A stretch of DNA of 64,000 nt, from the NCBI GenBank assembly GCA_002007465.1, contig LNAC01000753.1:461214-525213 (forward strand). Reading direction: 5' to 3'. Both the position numbers and the translations under genes were made by a program. Below are positions 1 through 9,240 of this stretch, piece after piece (within the stretch, counting starts at the first letter, position 1; each line of letters begins with the position of its first letter). This DNA is from Ailurus styani (lineage: Eukaryota > Chordata > Mammalia > Carnivora > Ailuridae). A model generated the notes under the pieces. That model was given only the letters and a program-made list of their open reading frames with translations. It did no database searches and was not told where the DNA came from.

Positions 1-67
1 TGCCTCTCTGCCTACTTGTGATCTCTCTCTGTGTGTCAAATAAATAAATAAAATCTTAAAAAAAAAT
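1..67 (+). repeat. CanSINE 3' end, cut by the window edge
   Basis: The window opens inside the pyrimidine-rich tail of a carnivore tRNA-Lys SINE: 'gcctacttgtgatctctctc', then (AAATA)n, AAAATCTT and a poly-A run. The tRNA-like head lies outside the window. The tail form matches the young copies at 29665, 40218 and 48345 and points to a mustelid-type genome. Confidence 0.9.
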
Positions 68-199
68 AAAGCACTTGGTAACCTTCCATATTGACCAGAC
101 CTGCTTCAGAATCACTCTCCCTCACGTGGGTTTATTATTGTAATTAAAAATTTCCTAATTAAAGCTATATACCCGAAGTTTTAAACATACATAAAATAT

Positions 200-790
200 A
201 TATAACCCCTTTTTAAAATACAAAAAGAAATAAATTTTCCCTCTGAAAATTCAGAAAATAGAGAGTATACAAAGAAGAAAACAAAAATGACTCATTCCAG
301 TGGTGAAGGATTGCTGTTAGCATTGTTTTATAGCTTTTCAGTTTTTTAATGGACATGTACAATTGATATATGAGCGTTTATGTGGTCATACTATATATAT
401 ATAATAGATATTTTATATAATAACATATGCATTATTATATATAATAATATATAACATATAAATATATAATAAATAATACATATCATACATAAATATACGT
501 GAATAAATATATAAATATATATATAGTTTTATAACCTGCTTTTTTTAATGGATTACACTACAGCATTAGTCTTCATATACTCCTCTAAAATAGTATTTTT
601 AATGTCTTTGATAGCATTCTATCATATGCCTTGTATCATTTATATAAACTGCATCCTATATTTAGGTAAAAAATGTTTCAGTTCTTTCTATTTATTTACA
701 AATATCACATCCTTGCATAGTTATCTTCAGAACACATGTATTTCCACAGGATGAATTCCTGGGTGATATGCCCATAATTTTTGATGAGGA
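200..790 (-). repeat. Old L1 3'-end fragment (antisense)
   Basis: Words such as 'ttttataacctgct', 'atgtctttgatagcattct' and 'ggatgaattcctgggtgata' follow the order seen in antisense 3' ends of old mammalian L1 (L1ME/L1MC type). The element is highly diverged and split by the AT-rich block at 391-526. Orientation is inferred from similarity to the clearer copies at 28440 and 31150. Confidence 0.5.
391..526. repeat. AT-rich low-complexity tract
   Basis: An imperfect (TA)n/(ATAT)n run with almost no G or C. It probably grew inside the old L1 fragment around it. Confidence 0.9.
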
Positions 791-974
791 AAACCTAGGA
801 GTCTGAAATTCCCTTCAAGGTCCAGAACATTCCAATTAATAGCCTGTGCTTCTAATAAACCCTTTCAAATGATTCTTCTTAGAGCTCACCTGCAATCCTG
901 CTACTTGCAGAAGGCTTTTAAGAGCAAATACTGAATTAGATATTAATTCCTTAACCTGGCATTCCCAGACCCTC

Positions 975-1160
975 TTTCTAGTAATGTGCCAGGCACTTTA
1001 CACACATTATTCCAATCCTCAGAGTGGCCCAAGGCAGGTAGTGCTGTCTCATTTCATGGCATGGAAATCGATATTGAGAGAAGTTTGATAATTTGCCCAA
1101 GGTCACATCACTAATTAATGGGTATTTGAATCCAGGTTGCTGAGCCTGTGGTCTTTCCCT
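975..1160 (-). repeat. MIR SINE (antisense)
   Basis: Shows the reverse-complement MIR order: 'gtgccaggcactttacacac', 'attccaatcctc', a stretch like 'gatgaggaaactgag', then 'tttgcccaaggtcacatcac' and 'tttgaatccaggttgctgag'. It is near full length and paired head to head with the sense MIR at 1215. Confidence 0.8.
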
Positions 1161-1214
1161 CAGTGACTCTGGCTAATGCTCCACCCAACCTCCACAGAAC
1201 AGAGGCAACCTGCC

Positions 1215-1455
1215 ACCCACGCAGGAGCTAGTCTGCCAGGTTTTCAACCCCAGGTCTCATCTAGCCTTGTGACCTTGTGAGAGTTACTGTCCTTCTCTAT
1301 ACTTGTTTTCTCATCTCTAAGATGTGGATACTAACAGTAGCCACCTCATAGGTGTGTGGTTAAGAGTAAATTAGTTACTACAAATAAAGTGCTTAGACTT
1401 GTGTCCAGTGTCTTGGAATATTAATTACTTTTATTATCATTACCATAACCATCAT
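1215..1455 (+). repeat. MIR SINE (sense)
   Basis: Sense MIR words in order: 'ccaggttttcaaccccaggt', 'ttgtgaccttgtgagagtta', 'ttttctcatctctaagatg', 'tagccacctcataggtgtgt', 'aaataaagtgcttag'. It lies about 55 bp from an oppositely oriented MIR. Confidence 0.75.
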
Positions 1456-1479
1456 GTTGCTCTTACTGTTTTGTTAAAA

Positions 1480-1690
1480 ATATTTAATCTCACTGGTGAG
1501 CTAGAGAAATGCAAATTAAACAATGTATTAGGTTTTTTTTTCTTTACAAGTTAACACAAAAGATCATTCAAAAGCACTCTAATACTCATTGCTGATGAAG
1601 GGGCAGCTGGACAGGCATATTTTATTCTATTGCTGAAGGTGTAAATTGGCATAAAGTTCTTAAAGGCATTTTTTCAACATATGTGAGAAG
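1480..1690 (+). repeat. Old L1 ORF2 3' fragment (sense)
   Basis: Contains 'gagaaatgcaaattaaacaa' and 'aaggtgtaaattggcataaa', the diverged counterparts of the L1 ORF2 C-terminal coding words seen at 4690 and 58900. No open frame survives. Confidence 0.6.
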
Positions 1691-1719
1691 ATTTTTTTAA
1701 TTGTTATTTAAAAAATTCT

Positions 1720-1720
1720 N
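1720..1720. other. Single N (assembly join)
   Basis: An isolated N where a truncated antisense CanSINE starts abruptly. Unlike the other single Ns in the window, no duplicated flank is visible; the middle and tail of the SINE are simply missing. Confidence 0.9.
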
Positions 1721-1779
1721 CACAACCCTGAGATCAAGACCTGAGCTTAACCAACTCAACTGAGCCACCCAGGCACCCC
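1721..1779 (-). repeat. CanSINE head fragment (antisense)
   Basis: Reverse complement of the SINE 5' end: 'ccctgagatcaagacctgag' then 'ctgagccacccaggcacccc'. Only the tRNA-like head remains; the rest is lost at the N at 1720. Confidence 0.85.
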
Positions 1780-2070
1780 TCTCATTGTGGTTTTGATCTG
1801 CATTGCCCTGATGATTAGTGATGTTGAGCATCTTTTCATGTATCTGTCGGCCAACTGTATGTCTTCTTTGGAAAAATACCTATTTAGGTCCTCTGTCCAT
1901 TTTTTAATTGGATTGTTTGGGTTTTTTGGTGTTGAGTTATATAACTTCTTTATATACTTTTGGATACTAACTCCTTATTGGATATATTATTTGCAGATAT
2001 AGTCTCCCATTTAGTATGTTGCCTTTTTGTTTTGTTGATAGCTTTCTTCACTGTGAAAAATGGTGTTCTT
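1780..2070 (-). repeat. L1M ORF2 C-terminal fragment (antisense)
   Basis: Classic antisense L1 text: 'ttgagcatcttttcatgtat', 'tcttctttggaaaaatacct', 'ttttggtgttgagttatata', 'tggatactaactccttattg'. The CanSINE fragment directly upstream seems to have landed at its edge. Confidence 0.85.
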
Positions 2071-2264
2071 ACTATTACATTCCAGGCAAACCAGGCTTGC
2101 TGGCCATTTCCCAAATATAATCGTTGCTTGATCTAAGCCTTTGCTCACACTGTTACCTGCTGTTGGCGTGTTTGTCCCATCTCTTCCTAATAGTAACTTT
2201 ATGGCTAATATTTACTGATGAGGCTGGTAGAAGTAAATCTTCCTTATCCTTTCAAAACCACTCT

Positions 2265-2438
2265 TTTATTTATTTATTTATTTAAGAGAGAGAGAGAGCA
2301 CAGAGGGAGAGGGAGAAGGGAGAAGCAAACTCCCCACTGAGCAGAGAGCCAGATGTGGAGCTTGATCCCATGACCCTGAGATCATGACCTGAGCTGAAGT
2401 CAGCCACTTAACCTGCCACTGAGCCACCGAGGCACCCC
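2265..2438 (-). repeat. CanSINE, antisense, with target-site duplication
   Basis: Runs from (TTTA)n through the GA-rich tract to 'ctgagccaccgaggcacccc'. The direct repeat 'tcaaaaccactct' flanks it at 2252-2264 and 2439-2451. The head has several substitutions, so the copy is of moderate age. Confidence 0.92.
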
Positions 2439-2611
2439 TCAAAACCACTCTCTTATTGTTGCAAGATCTCTCCCTTTTTCTTATACCACCTACAACTCAT
2501 TTTTATTTTTCATCCTGTCTGTCTGATTTTAGAGTTTTGCATGTACCTGTTTACTATCTCACTACACAAAAAGTTTGCTGAGGGCAGAGACAGTTCTGGG
2601 AACTGTCATGT

Positions 2612-2856
2612 ACACAGTGTGGAGAACAGCATGAGGTGGAGTCAGACAGTCCATGTTTAATTTCCAAGTCTGCTCCTTTACTATCTCGGCATTATTTAAC
2701 TTCTCTGTGCCTTAGTTTTGTATATGTAAAATGGACATGATAATAGGACCTACTTTGTGGAGCCGTGGGGAGGGAGGATTAGATGCATAAATATAAGTAA
2801 TATGCTTGGAATCATGTCTGAGGCATAGCAAATGCTCAATAAATGCTAGTTTCAAT
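2612..2856 (+). repeat. MIR SINE (sense)
   Basis: Near-full-length MIR: 'gtggagtcagacagtccatg', 'acttctctgtgccttagttt', 'tgtaaaatggacatgataat', 'gaggattagatgcataaata', ending 'aaatgctcaataaatgctag'. Confidence 0.85.
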
Positions 2857-3861
2857 GTGATTTTACTTAATAAGCATTGAAGAAGTGTCAGTTTAATGAA
2901 TGGAGGTACTCATGAGTCATGATTAGTCACCAGACATTTGTCCGATCTGTGCAGACTCTCTCTGGTTTTTATTTGGTACCATCAGGAATTATGTTCTAGA
3001 ATTAGTCTTCTTGTTGGGGTGCTAATGGGATTGTAAGGGTAGTAGTGATATTTGTTGAACTCTAATCTCTGAGTCAAAAAGTGAAGGTATAGGTAAAACT
3101 TGGAGAAATAACAAAGAAAATAACCTTTGGGAGATGACTTTTTAAGATTTCTCCAGAAGCCAAACTGTTTCTGTGAGCACAGTCCCCTTCTGACGCCAAC
3201 TGCAAACATCTAGCCAGCTGAGGGCATGTTGGGGCCAGAGCAATAGCATTGTTTGAAATGTACAAAAAGGTGATCAAATATAAGTAGTTTTGGGAGAAGC
3301 TGCAATTGTCCAGTACATTTTGTGTTTCCCTACAACTTTTTGCTCCCACTTGAAAGAGCAACATGGCCGCCATCATCCCATAGTCTTATTTACCTATTGG
3401 TGCTCTGACCTCTCACTTTTGAATTCCTGCCCAATTTGAGCTAAGCGTCCAGCTCTCAGGATTTTGCAATTTCCCTCTCTTGGCTGGGGAGTTATGTTGT
3501 ATGTTTCTATACTTTTAGTGGTTACCCTAGGAATTACAGCATATGTTCTTAATTTATTGTAAAGTAATGTTAATCTATACTTCTATCCTCCTTCTGAGTA
3601 ATATACTGCCTTTTTGCCAAAACTATTGTATTATATCACGTGGTACTAAAATCCATTTCTCTGGTCTAGTGACAAGCCCTTCTGCCATTAAAGGGGCTAT
3701 GTTAAGGAAGGAGAATAGGTTTCAGTTTTCATGCCAACATTGATCAGTTAGTAAAAGCCAGAGTTCTGAAGCAATCTTCAAGGTCAAAGGGGAAACCTAG
3801 CCCTGAAGTTTTAGGAGCCTAGGAAGAGCCCAGAAGAAATCAGAGATTAGATAAGAGAGTG
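2857..3861. other. Unique, non-coding stretch
   Basis: No recognised gene or clear repeat. The part at about 3495-3660 ('agtggttaccctaggaatta') resembles old antisense L1 text, but too weakly to call. Open frames of 66-100 codons here lack any known motif. Confidence 0.5.
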
Positions 3862-5040
3862 ATTAGAAAATTCCAGTGGCATATTTTGCAGTAGAAAAAA
3901 AAATTCTGAAATTTGTATGGACCCACAAAAGACTCTGAATAGCCGAAGCAACTTGGAGAGAGAACAAAACAGGAGGTATCACATTTCCTAATTTCAAACT
4001 ACATTACCAAGCTATAGTAGTCAAAACAACATGTATTGTCATAAAAGCAGACACATAGGTGAATAGAACAGAATTGAGAGTGCAGAAATAAACCTACACA
4101 TATGTGGTCAATTACTTTATGACAAAGGAGCCAAGAATACACAATGGGAAAAAGACAATCTCTTCAATAAATGGTGTTGGGAAAATTGGACAGCCACACA
4201 TAAAAGAATGAAGTTCGACCACTATCTTACACCATACACAAAAATCAACTCAAAATGGATTAAAGACTTAAACCTAAGACCTAAAACCATAAAACTCCTA
4301 AAGGGAAATGTAGAGGGTCAGGTCCTTGACATAGGCCTTACCAGTGATTTTTTTGGATTTTATAGCAAAAGCAAAGTCAACAAAAGAAAAAAATAAACAA
4401 ATGGGACTACACCAAACTAAAAAGCTTACTGTACAGCAAAGGAAATCATCAACAAACTGAAAAGACATTGTACAGAATGGGAGAATATTTCTGCAAATCA
4501 TGTATCTGGTAAGATATTAATACTCCCCAACTGTAAAGAACTCATACAAATCAATAGCAAAAGAAACAATCTGATTTAAAAATGGGCAGAGGAACTAAAT
4601 GGAAATTTTTTTTCAAAGATACACAGGTACATAAAAAGGTGCTCTACCAAAAAAAAAAAAATAAGGTGCTCTACATCGCTGGTCATTAAGGAAATGCAAA
4701 TCAAAAGCACAATGAGACATCACCTCACAGTTGTTAAAATGATTGCCATCAGAAAGGTAGGACACTTAGTGTTGGCCAGAATGTGGTGAGAGGGGAACCC
4801 TTGTGCACCGTTGGTGGGAATGCAAACTGGTACACCCACTGCAGGAAACAGTATGGAGGCTCCTCTAAAAATTGAAAATAGAACTTCTCTATGATCTAGT
4901 AATTCCACTTCTGGGTATTTAAATGAAGGAAATGAAATCAGTTTCTTGAAAGGATATCTATACCACTACACTCACTGAAGCATTGTTTACATTAGCCAAA
5001 ACATGGAAACAACCTGTGTGCGTATAGTGCAATGAGTGGA
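3862..5040 (+). pseudogene. Dead L1 ORF2p C-terminal coding remnant
   Basis: ORF2p is the L1 endonuclease/reverse transcriptase; only its C-terminal third is here. A short open frame at 4208-4396 still reads as ORF2p ([20 protein letters not shown]). Further on, 4770-4823 keeps the C-x3-C-x7-H-x4-C spacing of the cysteine-rich C-terminal segment. Stops and frameshifts break the frame throughout, including a T-run at about 4348 and the poly-A insertion near 4650. It cannot make protein. Confidence 0.85.
4648..4662 (+). mobile_element. Poly-A micro-insertion with target-site duplication
   Basis: Fifteen bases, almost all A, lie between two exact copies of 'aaggtgctctac' (4636-4647 and 4663-4674). 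The undisturbed L1 text would hold that word once, so this looks like an L1-machinery insertion that kept only the poly-A tail. Replication slippage is less likely because the repeat is not itself A-rich. Confidence 0.7.
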
Positions 5041-5430
5041 AGATATTCCACTCATATGTGGAATCTTAAAAAATAAACAAATTCATCAATGCACACAATA
5101 GATTGATGGTTGCAAGAGGTAGAGTGGGAATATGTGAAGGTGCGGTAAAGGTACAAACTTCCAGGGTAAGATAAATAAGTCCTAGTGATGTCATTTACAA
5201 GGTAGAGAGTATAGTCCGCAACACAGTATGGTGTATTTGAAAGCTGCTAAGAGAGTAGATCTTAAAAGTTCTCATCACAAGAAAAAACTATTATAACTCC
5301 ATGATAGGTGTTAATTAAACTTATTGTGGTGATCATTTCACAATATATACATAAGTCAAATCACTATGCTGTACACCTTGGGCTAATCCAATGTTTCATG
5401 TCAATTACATCTCAATAAAATGGGGGGAAG

Positions 5431-6419
5431 GATCTGCCTAATGAAAGACCTTAGCAGCCCGAAGTCTCCCCTGCAGGTTGTTTTAGGGTTTCCCGGATTA
5501 CTGGTGACTCGGGGCAGTCTAAAAGCATTGCTCTCCAGGGGAGGGGTCACAGTCAGAGGGGAACACCGTACAAATGGCGGCTTGCAAGTGACGTCATCAG
5601 GATGGTCGCCGTCTCCCTGGGGGGATGCACACGCAGAACAAGGAGTTAACAAACAGAAAGGTGACTGAAAATACCTTTCCGAACAGAAGGAAGGCTATTC
5701 ATCCTATGGGGTGCCTGCTTCTGCGAATAAAGTGTGCAACATTGTTTAAGCTGCAGGTGTGGGGCTGGGACTTGGTCTTGAAGCGGCCTCTGGAGGACTC
5801 TTCTGTTTCTTCCATTGGTCCATATGCCACAGATTTCGTTAAATCGCGGTGGCGTAAGGCTGACTGAGAGAGAACAGTGTTAGCCAGGTGTGTTGAGGGG
5901 CAACGTGGGGGAAAAATAAATCCCTTGCTGGAAGCGAGCCTAACCTGAGACCCCAGGTTTCCAGACCCTACTAGGGAGCGCCTGGAAGTCCCTGGGAATC
6001 CCTCCTGCATTCAGTTCATTGGCTCGCAGGATCCGGGACACCCAGGAACCAGACTTTCTTTGCTGTTTCCTGTCACAGAGTGGAGGTGGGGTGGGAGGGT
6101 GGACTTTGAAACTACAAGAGCCGACTGTTAGGTAGGGTGGGGCAAATCAACATGAAACGCAGAGAAGCAGGCTTTCTGCAGAGACGGATCCAGCACGCTG
6201 AGACGTGCAAATAAAGCTCCCGGAAGCCACCGGGGTAAATACAAACCAAGAAAGCCAAGCCCTTCTTTAAATTGCTTTTGGAAGAGAAGCAACCACAAGA
6301 TGACATTGCCCCCTGCCTCCCTACGCATAAAATGAACACACTGAAGGAGAAGCTTGACCCAAAAATAGTAAACTTAATTGGTGTCAGCTCTTAATCTTTC
6401 TAGGTGCAAGCTGGGAACC
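5431..6419. other. Unique, moderately GC-rich stretch
   Basis: No recognisable repeat or exon. It holds a YY1-like plus CRE pair (separate entry) and two reversed CCAAT words ('attgg', near 5814 and 6019). The overlapping 60-100-codon frames on both strands show no domain. Confidence 0.5.
5572..5596 (+). promoter_or_regulatory. YY1-like site next to a palindromic CRE
   Basis: 'aaatggcggc' (5572-5581) matches the YY1 core, and TGACGTCA (5589-5596) is a perfect cAMP-response element, 7 bp apart, in locally CpG-bearing DNA. Both are bindable motifs by sequence; function is inference. Confidence 0.4.
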
Positions 6420-7078
6420 ACTGAGAATTGGTGTCTAACAGGACCGATAATGCAAAATGAAGATTTTCTCTGGGGCTCCGCCCCACCTCCCACCTGGTAC
6501 TCTCAAAAGAAAAACAGAGATTGCTGATAATACCCTAAGGTGTGAGTCATTCCCACGGACATTTGCATTTAAATGAACCAGACCATTAAACTGAAGGACT
6601 TGTCTGAGACAAAGATCTCTGTGCGCCCAGACTCTGGGCTTTACCTGGCTCTCCTGTGGCCCAGGATGGTTCTAGATAAAAATGATTGGGTGCTTCTCTT
6701 TTTGAGTGGCTCAACTGAAGCCAGTATAAATGAACACCATTTTTATATCCTTCTATACCTCCTGCCTTCCACCCAGCTGTCCTCAAGCCAGAACATCCCA
6801 AGCATTCGCGCATTCCCCCAATTTATTTCTGCATGCTTTCTGACCGGCACAAAATTTAATCTAATTAAAAACTTAATCAGGTGAAGCAATCAACACAATA
6901 TGGAAATCCAGGATTTCTACCCTTTGCATAATGTGCAAATAAGAAAAAAATATATTTACCTGAATAATTAGTAGTTTCAAAGTGTCTAATAATTATTACC
7001 TGCTGGGAACAAACTCTTGGAGAGGAGGGAAGGTGGAATTAACTTAGGGGGCTGATCAAAAATGTGTTGCGGATTACC
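6420..7078. other. Unique AT-rich stretch, conserved-element candidate
   Basis: No repeat recognised. It contains an octamer word ATTTGCAT (about 6562) and clusters of homeodomain-type TAAT cores ('ctaattaaaaacttaatc', about 6860; 'tctaataattattacc', about 6986). The texture resembles a developmental enhancer, but conservation cannot be measured here. Confidence 0.4.
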
Positions 7079-7880
7079 TGTTTTAAAAAACAAAATCAAC
7101 TGAATAGATTCGAAGATCTAATTGTTTATTAACCGATTCATGAATGGGGCAGCAGCCCATCTAGCAAATAAATATTGCTCTGTCTGTGGAGTTGTACTAG
7201 GGGGAAGGTTTTTATAGGAAGGAGGGTGGGCCAAGAAGTTATGAGCAAAAGACAAGAATTGATTATTTATCAACAAAAGAAAAAAATCAAGGATTGTTTC
7301 AGGCAATGTCACTTTCCCTTAGGGGTAAGAGTAGGGAGTCTTATCATGCAGAATAAGAACCTCATCTTTTGGGGGAGAGGCTGGAGAAGGCCAGGTGACA
7401 GACTACCTCCTTATTCTGGGAAGAAAATTCCTCACTGACCAGTTAAAATAACATTTCTGGGGAAAGTTGAAACTTGTCTTAAGCGATGCCATTTTGGCCT
7501 GTGGTTTGCTTTTTTTTTTTTTTAAAGATTTTATTTATTCACTTGACACAGAGAGAGAGAGATCACAAGTAGGCAGAGAGGCAGGTTGAGAGAGAGGAGG
7601 AAGCAGGCTCCCTGCTGAGCAGAGAGTCTGATGCCGGGCTCGATCCCAGGACCCTGAAATCATGACCTGAGCTGAAGGCAGAGGCTTAACCCACTGAGCC
7701 ACCCAGGCACCCTCTGGTTTGCTTTTTAACATCTGGTTATTGGGGAACAATGAGGTGTCCACCTGACCAGAACCCCTGGCCCACACAGACCAGGAAAACC
7801 AGTGCATAAAGGACAAAATCAAGGACATAAAGGACACACAGACATCAAGATTGGGCTAGGCTGACCATCTGTTCCTAACA
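7079..7880 (-). mobile_element. ERV1-like solo LTR (antisense), split by a CanSINE
   Basis: Read on the minus strand it starts TGTTAGGAAC at 7880. It has an LTR-type TATAAAAA (7209-7216), AATAAA (7125-7130), then 'caattagatcttcg' and 'gattttgttttttaaaaca', closing with CA at 7079. It aligns in order with the LTR at 14758-15150: shared words include 'ataagactccct' and 'ccaccctccttcctataaaa'. No gag/pol/env text lies beside it, so it is a solo LTR. The CanSINE at 7515-7714 interrupts it. Confidence 0.75.
7515..7714 (-). repeat. CanSINE inside the LTR, with target-site duplication
   Basis: Full-length antisense copy from poly-T and AAAGATTTTATTT to 'gagccacccaggcacc'. The direct repeat 'tggtttgctttt' lies at 7502 and 7715. 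It postdates the LTR. Confidence 0.93.
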
Positions 7881-7964
7881 GGTTTCATCTGACAGTCGGT
7901 CCAGGGGAAGGGGGAGTGAATTTTGCCTCTGGAAGGTGAGACTCAATCTCTACAACTCTGGGCA

Positions 7965-8100
7965 CCTCAGTTTTCTTATCTGGCCAATGGGGCCCCAATC
8001 CCTACCCAACCTTGTTGCTTTAGGCACTGCCTGGAATAACGTTTGTCCAAGCCTGTGGTAAGCTCTAGAGTGCTATAGAGATGTTAGATATTTTGATTAA
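7965..8100 (+). repeat. MIR/MIR3-like fragment
   Basis: Ordered words 'cacctcagttttcttatctg', 'aatggggcccca' and 'ctatagagatgttag' match the middle and 3' part of a sense MIR-class SINE, with many differences. Confidence 0.55.
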
Positions 8101-8254
8101 ATGAGACTGGTTATATACTAAACAGGCATAGAAAGAGGAAAGCGGTCAACGAGTAAGTTTGGATTAGTTCTGAAAAGTAGGTAAAGTCTGAGGAGCATAA
8201 GGATTTTAAATCTATGAGGACCAGGAAGGAGCTCTTCCAGGCAGATGAAAATCA

Positions 8255-8335
8255 CAGTATTCATTCACTCATTTAAAAAATTATTTGCTCAACAAATGTC
8301 TATTGTGTGTTTGATCTGTATCAGGCAGAGGAGCG
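8255..8335 (-). repeat. L2/MIR 3'-end fragment (antisense)
   Basis: 'attcattcactcattt' then 'ctcaacaaatgtctattgtg' resembles the reverse complement of the L2/MIR 3' end. It is short and diverged. Confidence 0.4.
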
Positions 8336-9114
8336 AACGCCTCAAGGCAAGAATGTGCAGTGCATGCTGGAAGCTGCTGCACAGAGCTGGGAGAGCATTC
8401 CAAGAAACAGAGACAGAGACGGAGAGGCAGAGAGAGGAGGGGCGAGAGCAGAAGAGTGAGCGGGCAGGTTGTGGCCGGATCAAGGAGTCTGAGTGAGTGG
8501 GCGGCTTTGATTCGGTAGGTGCAGAGCTGCTGCCCTTGAAGACAGATCCAAGGAGAATGAATAAGTCTTTCCCTTTCGTGGTGGATACTCACCTCACCAA
8601 CAGCGCATGTGGAGAGCAGATTAAGAGGCATGTGAACCCTAGAGCGCTGCTTGGAGTTCCTGGAGGGAACCGGGAGAGGTTCGGGAGCTGTGCCCAGTCA
8701 GGCAGCCAGATTACAAAAGCATATGGCGGGCTTGAGCTTGGTGTGATTCTATGAACCCCCAGTGCCTTTTCATGATGGAAGTCCTGATCTCTTCTCCTGG
8801 AAGCCTCTGACTTTTCCAAGCCTCTTAGGATGGAGAGGATTCTAGGGAACAAAATGCATCTATCTGGGGAGAGTGCTACCCAAGGGCAAAACCCAAGGCC
8901 CTTTTGAATAGCCCCTGTCAGCCCAGATGGGCACGTGAGTGGCACCTGCAGCCAGGGGTGGATAGAGAGGCTGAAGCGCGTTCACTCCCAGCGTGTTCTC
9001 AGTTCGGAAATAAGATGGGTACAATTTGTCCTCGTTGATTCTTCATCTCCCACATATACTACTGGGTAGAAGCAAAAGAAGGTTGAATTGGTGTGGTTGT
9101 AGAGATGGCTAGAG
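8336..9114. other. Unique stretch, nothing recognised
   Basis: Includes a purine-rich GAGACAGAGACGGAGAGG run (about 8408-8440). Several short overlapping frames on both strands show no motif. Confidence 0.5.
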
Positions 9115-9240
9115 ACTGGCAGGGGGTCAGGAGGCCTGGATTCTCTTCCTACTCCTTGTAGGCAGGTGGTCTTATGACCTTGGGAAGTCACCTTGTCTTT
9201 CTGTGTATCTTTTTAAACTGAGGGTGTTGGGATTAGAGCT
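9115..9240 (+). repeat. MIR fragment (sense)
   Basis: 'aggaggcctggattctcttc', 'ggtcttatgaccttgggaag', 'cttgtctttctgtgtatctt' and 'ggtgttgggattagagctt' follow the MIR core order. Confidence 0.6.

Larger units (their letters stand above)
3862..5430 (+). mobile_element. L1M 3' part: ORF2 C-terminus plus 3' UTR
   Basis: A sense, 5'-truncated L1 of intermediate age. It starts in text like 'aaatttgtatggacccacaa', runs through the RT-distal part of ORF2, and ends in a 3' UTR with 'tgatcatttcacaatatata' and 'tcaattacatctcaataaaa'. Substitution and frameshift load is high. A tiny poly-A insertion at 4648-4662 lies inside it. Confidence 0.92.

Noticed and set aside
7535..7837. 100-codon minus-strand frame with 'GAWVAQWVKPLPSAQVMISG'
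   Set aside because: This peptide is the translated CanSINE head and recurs wherever the SINE is read in that frame (also at 39722 and 48320).
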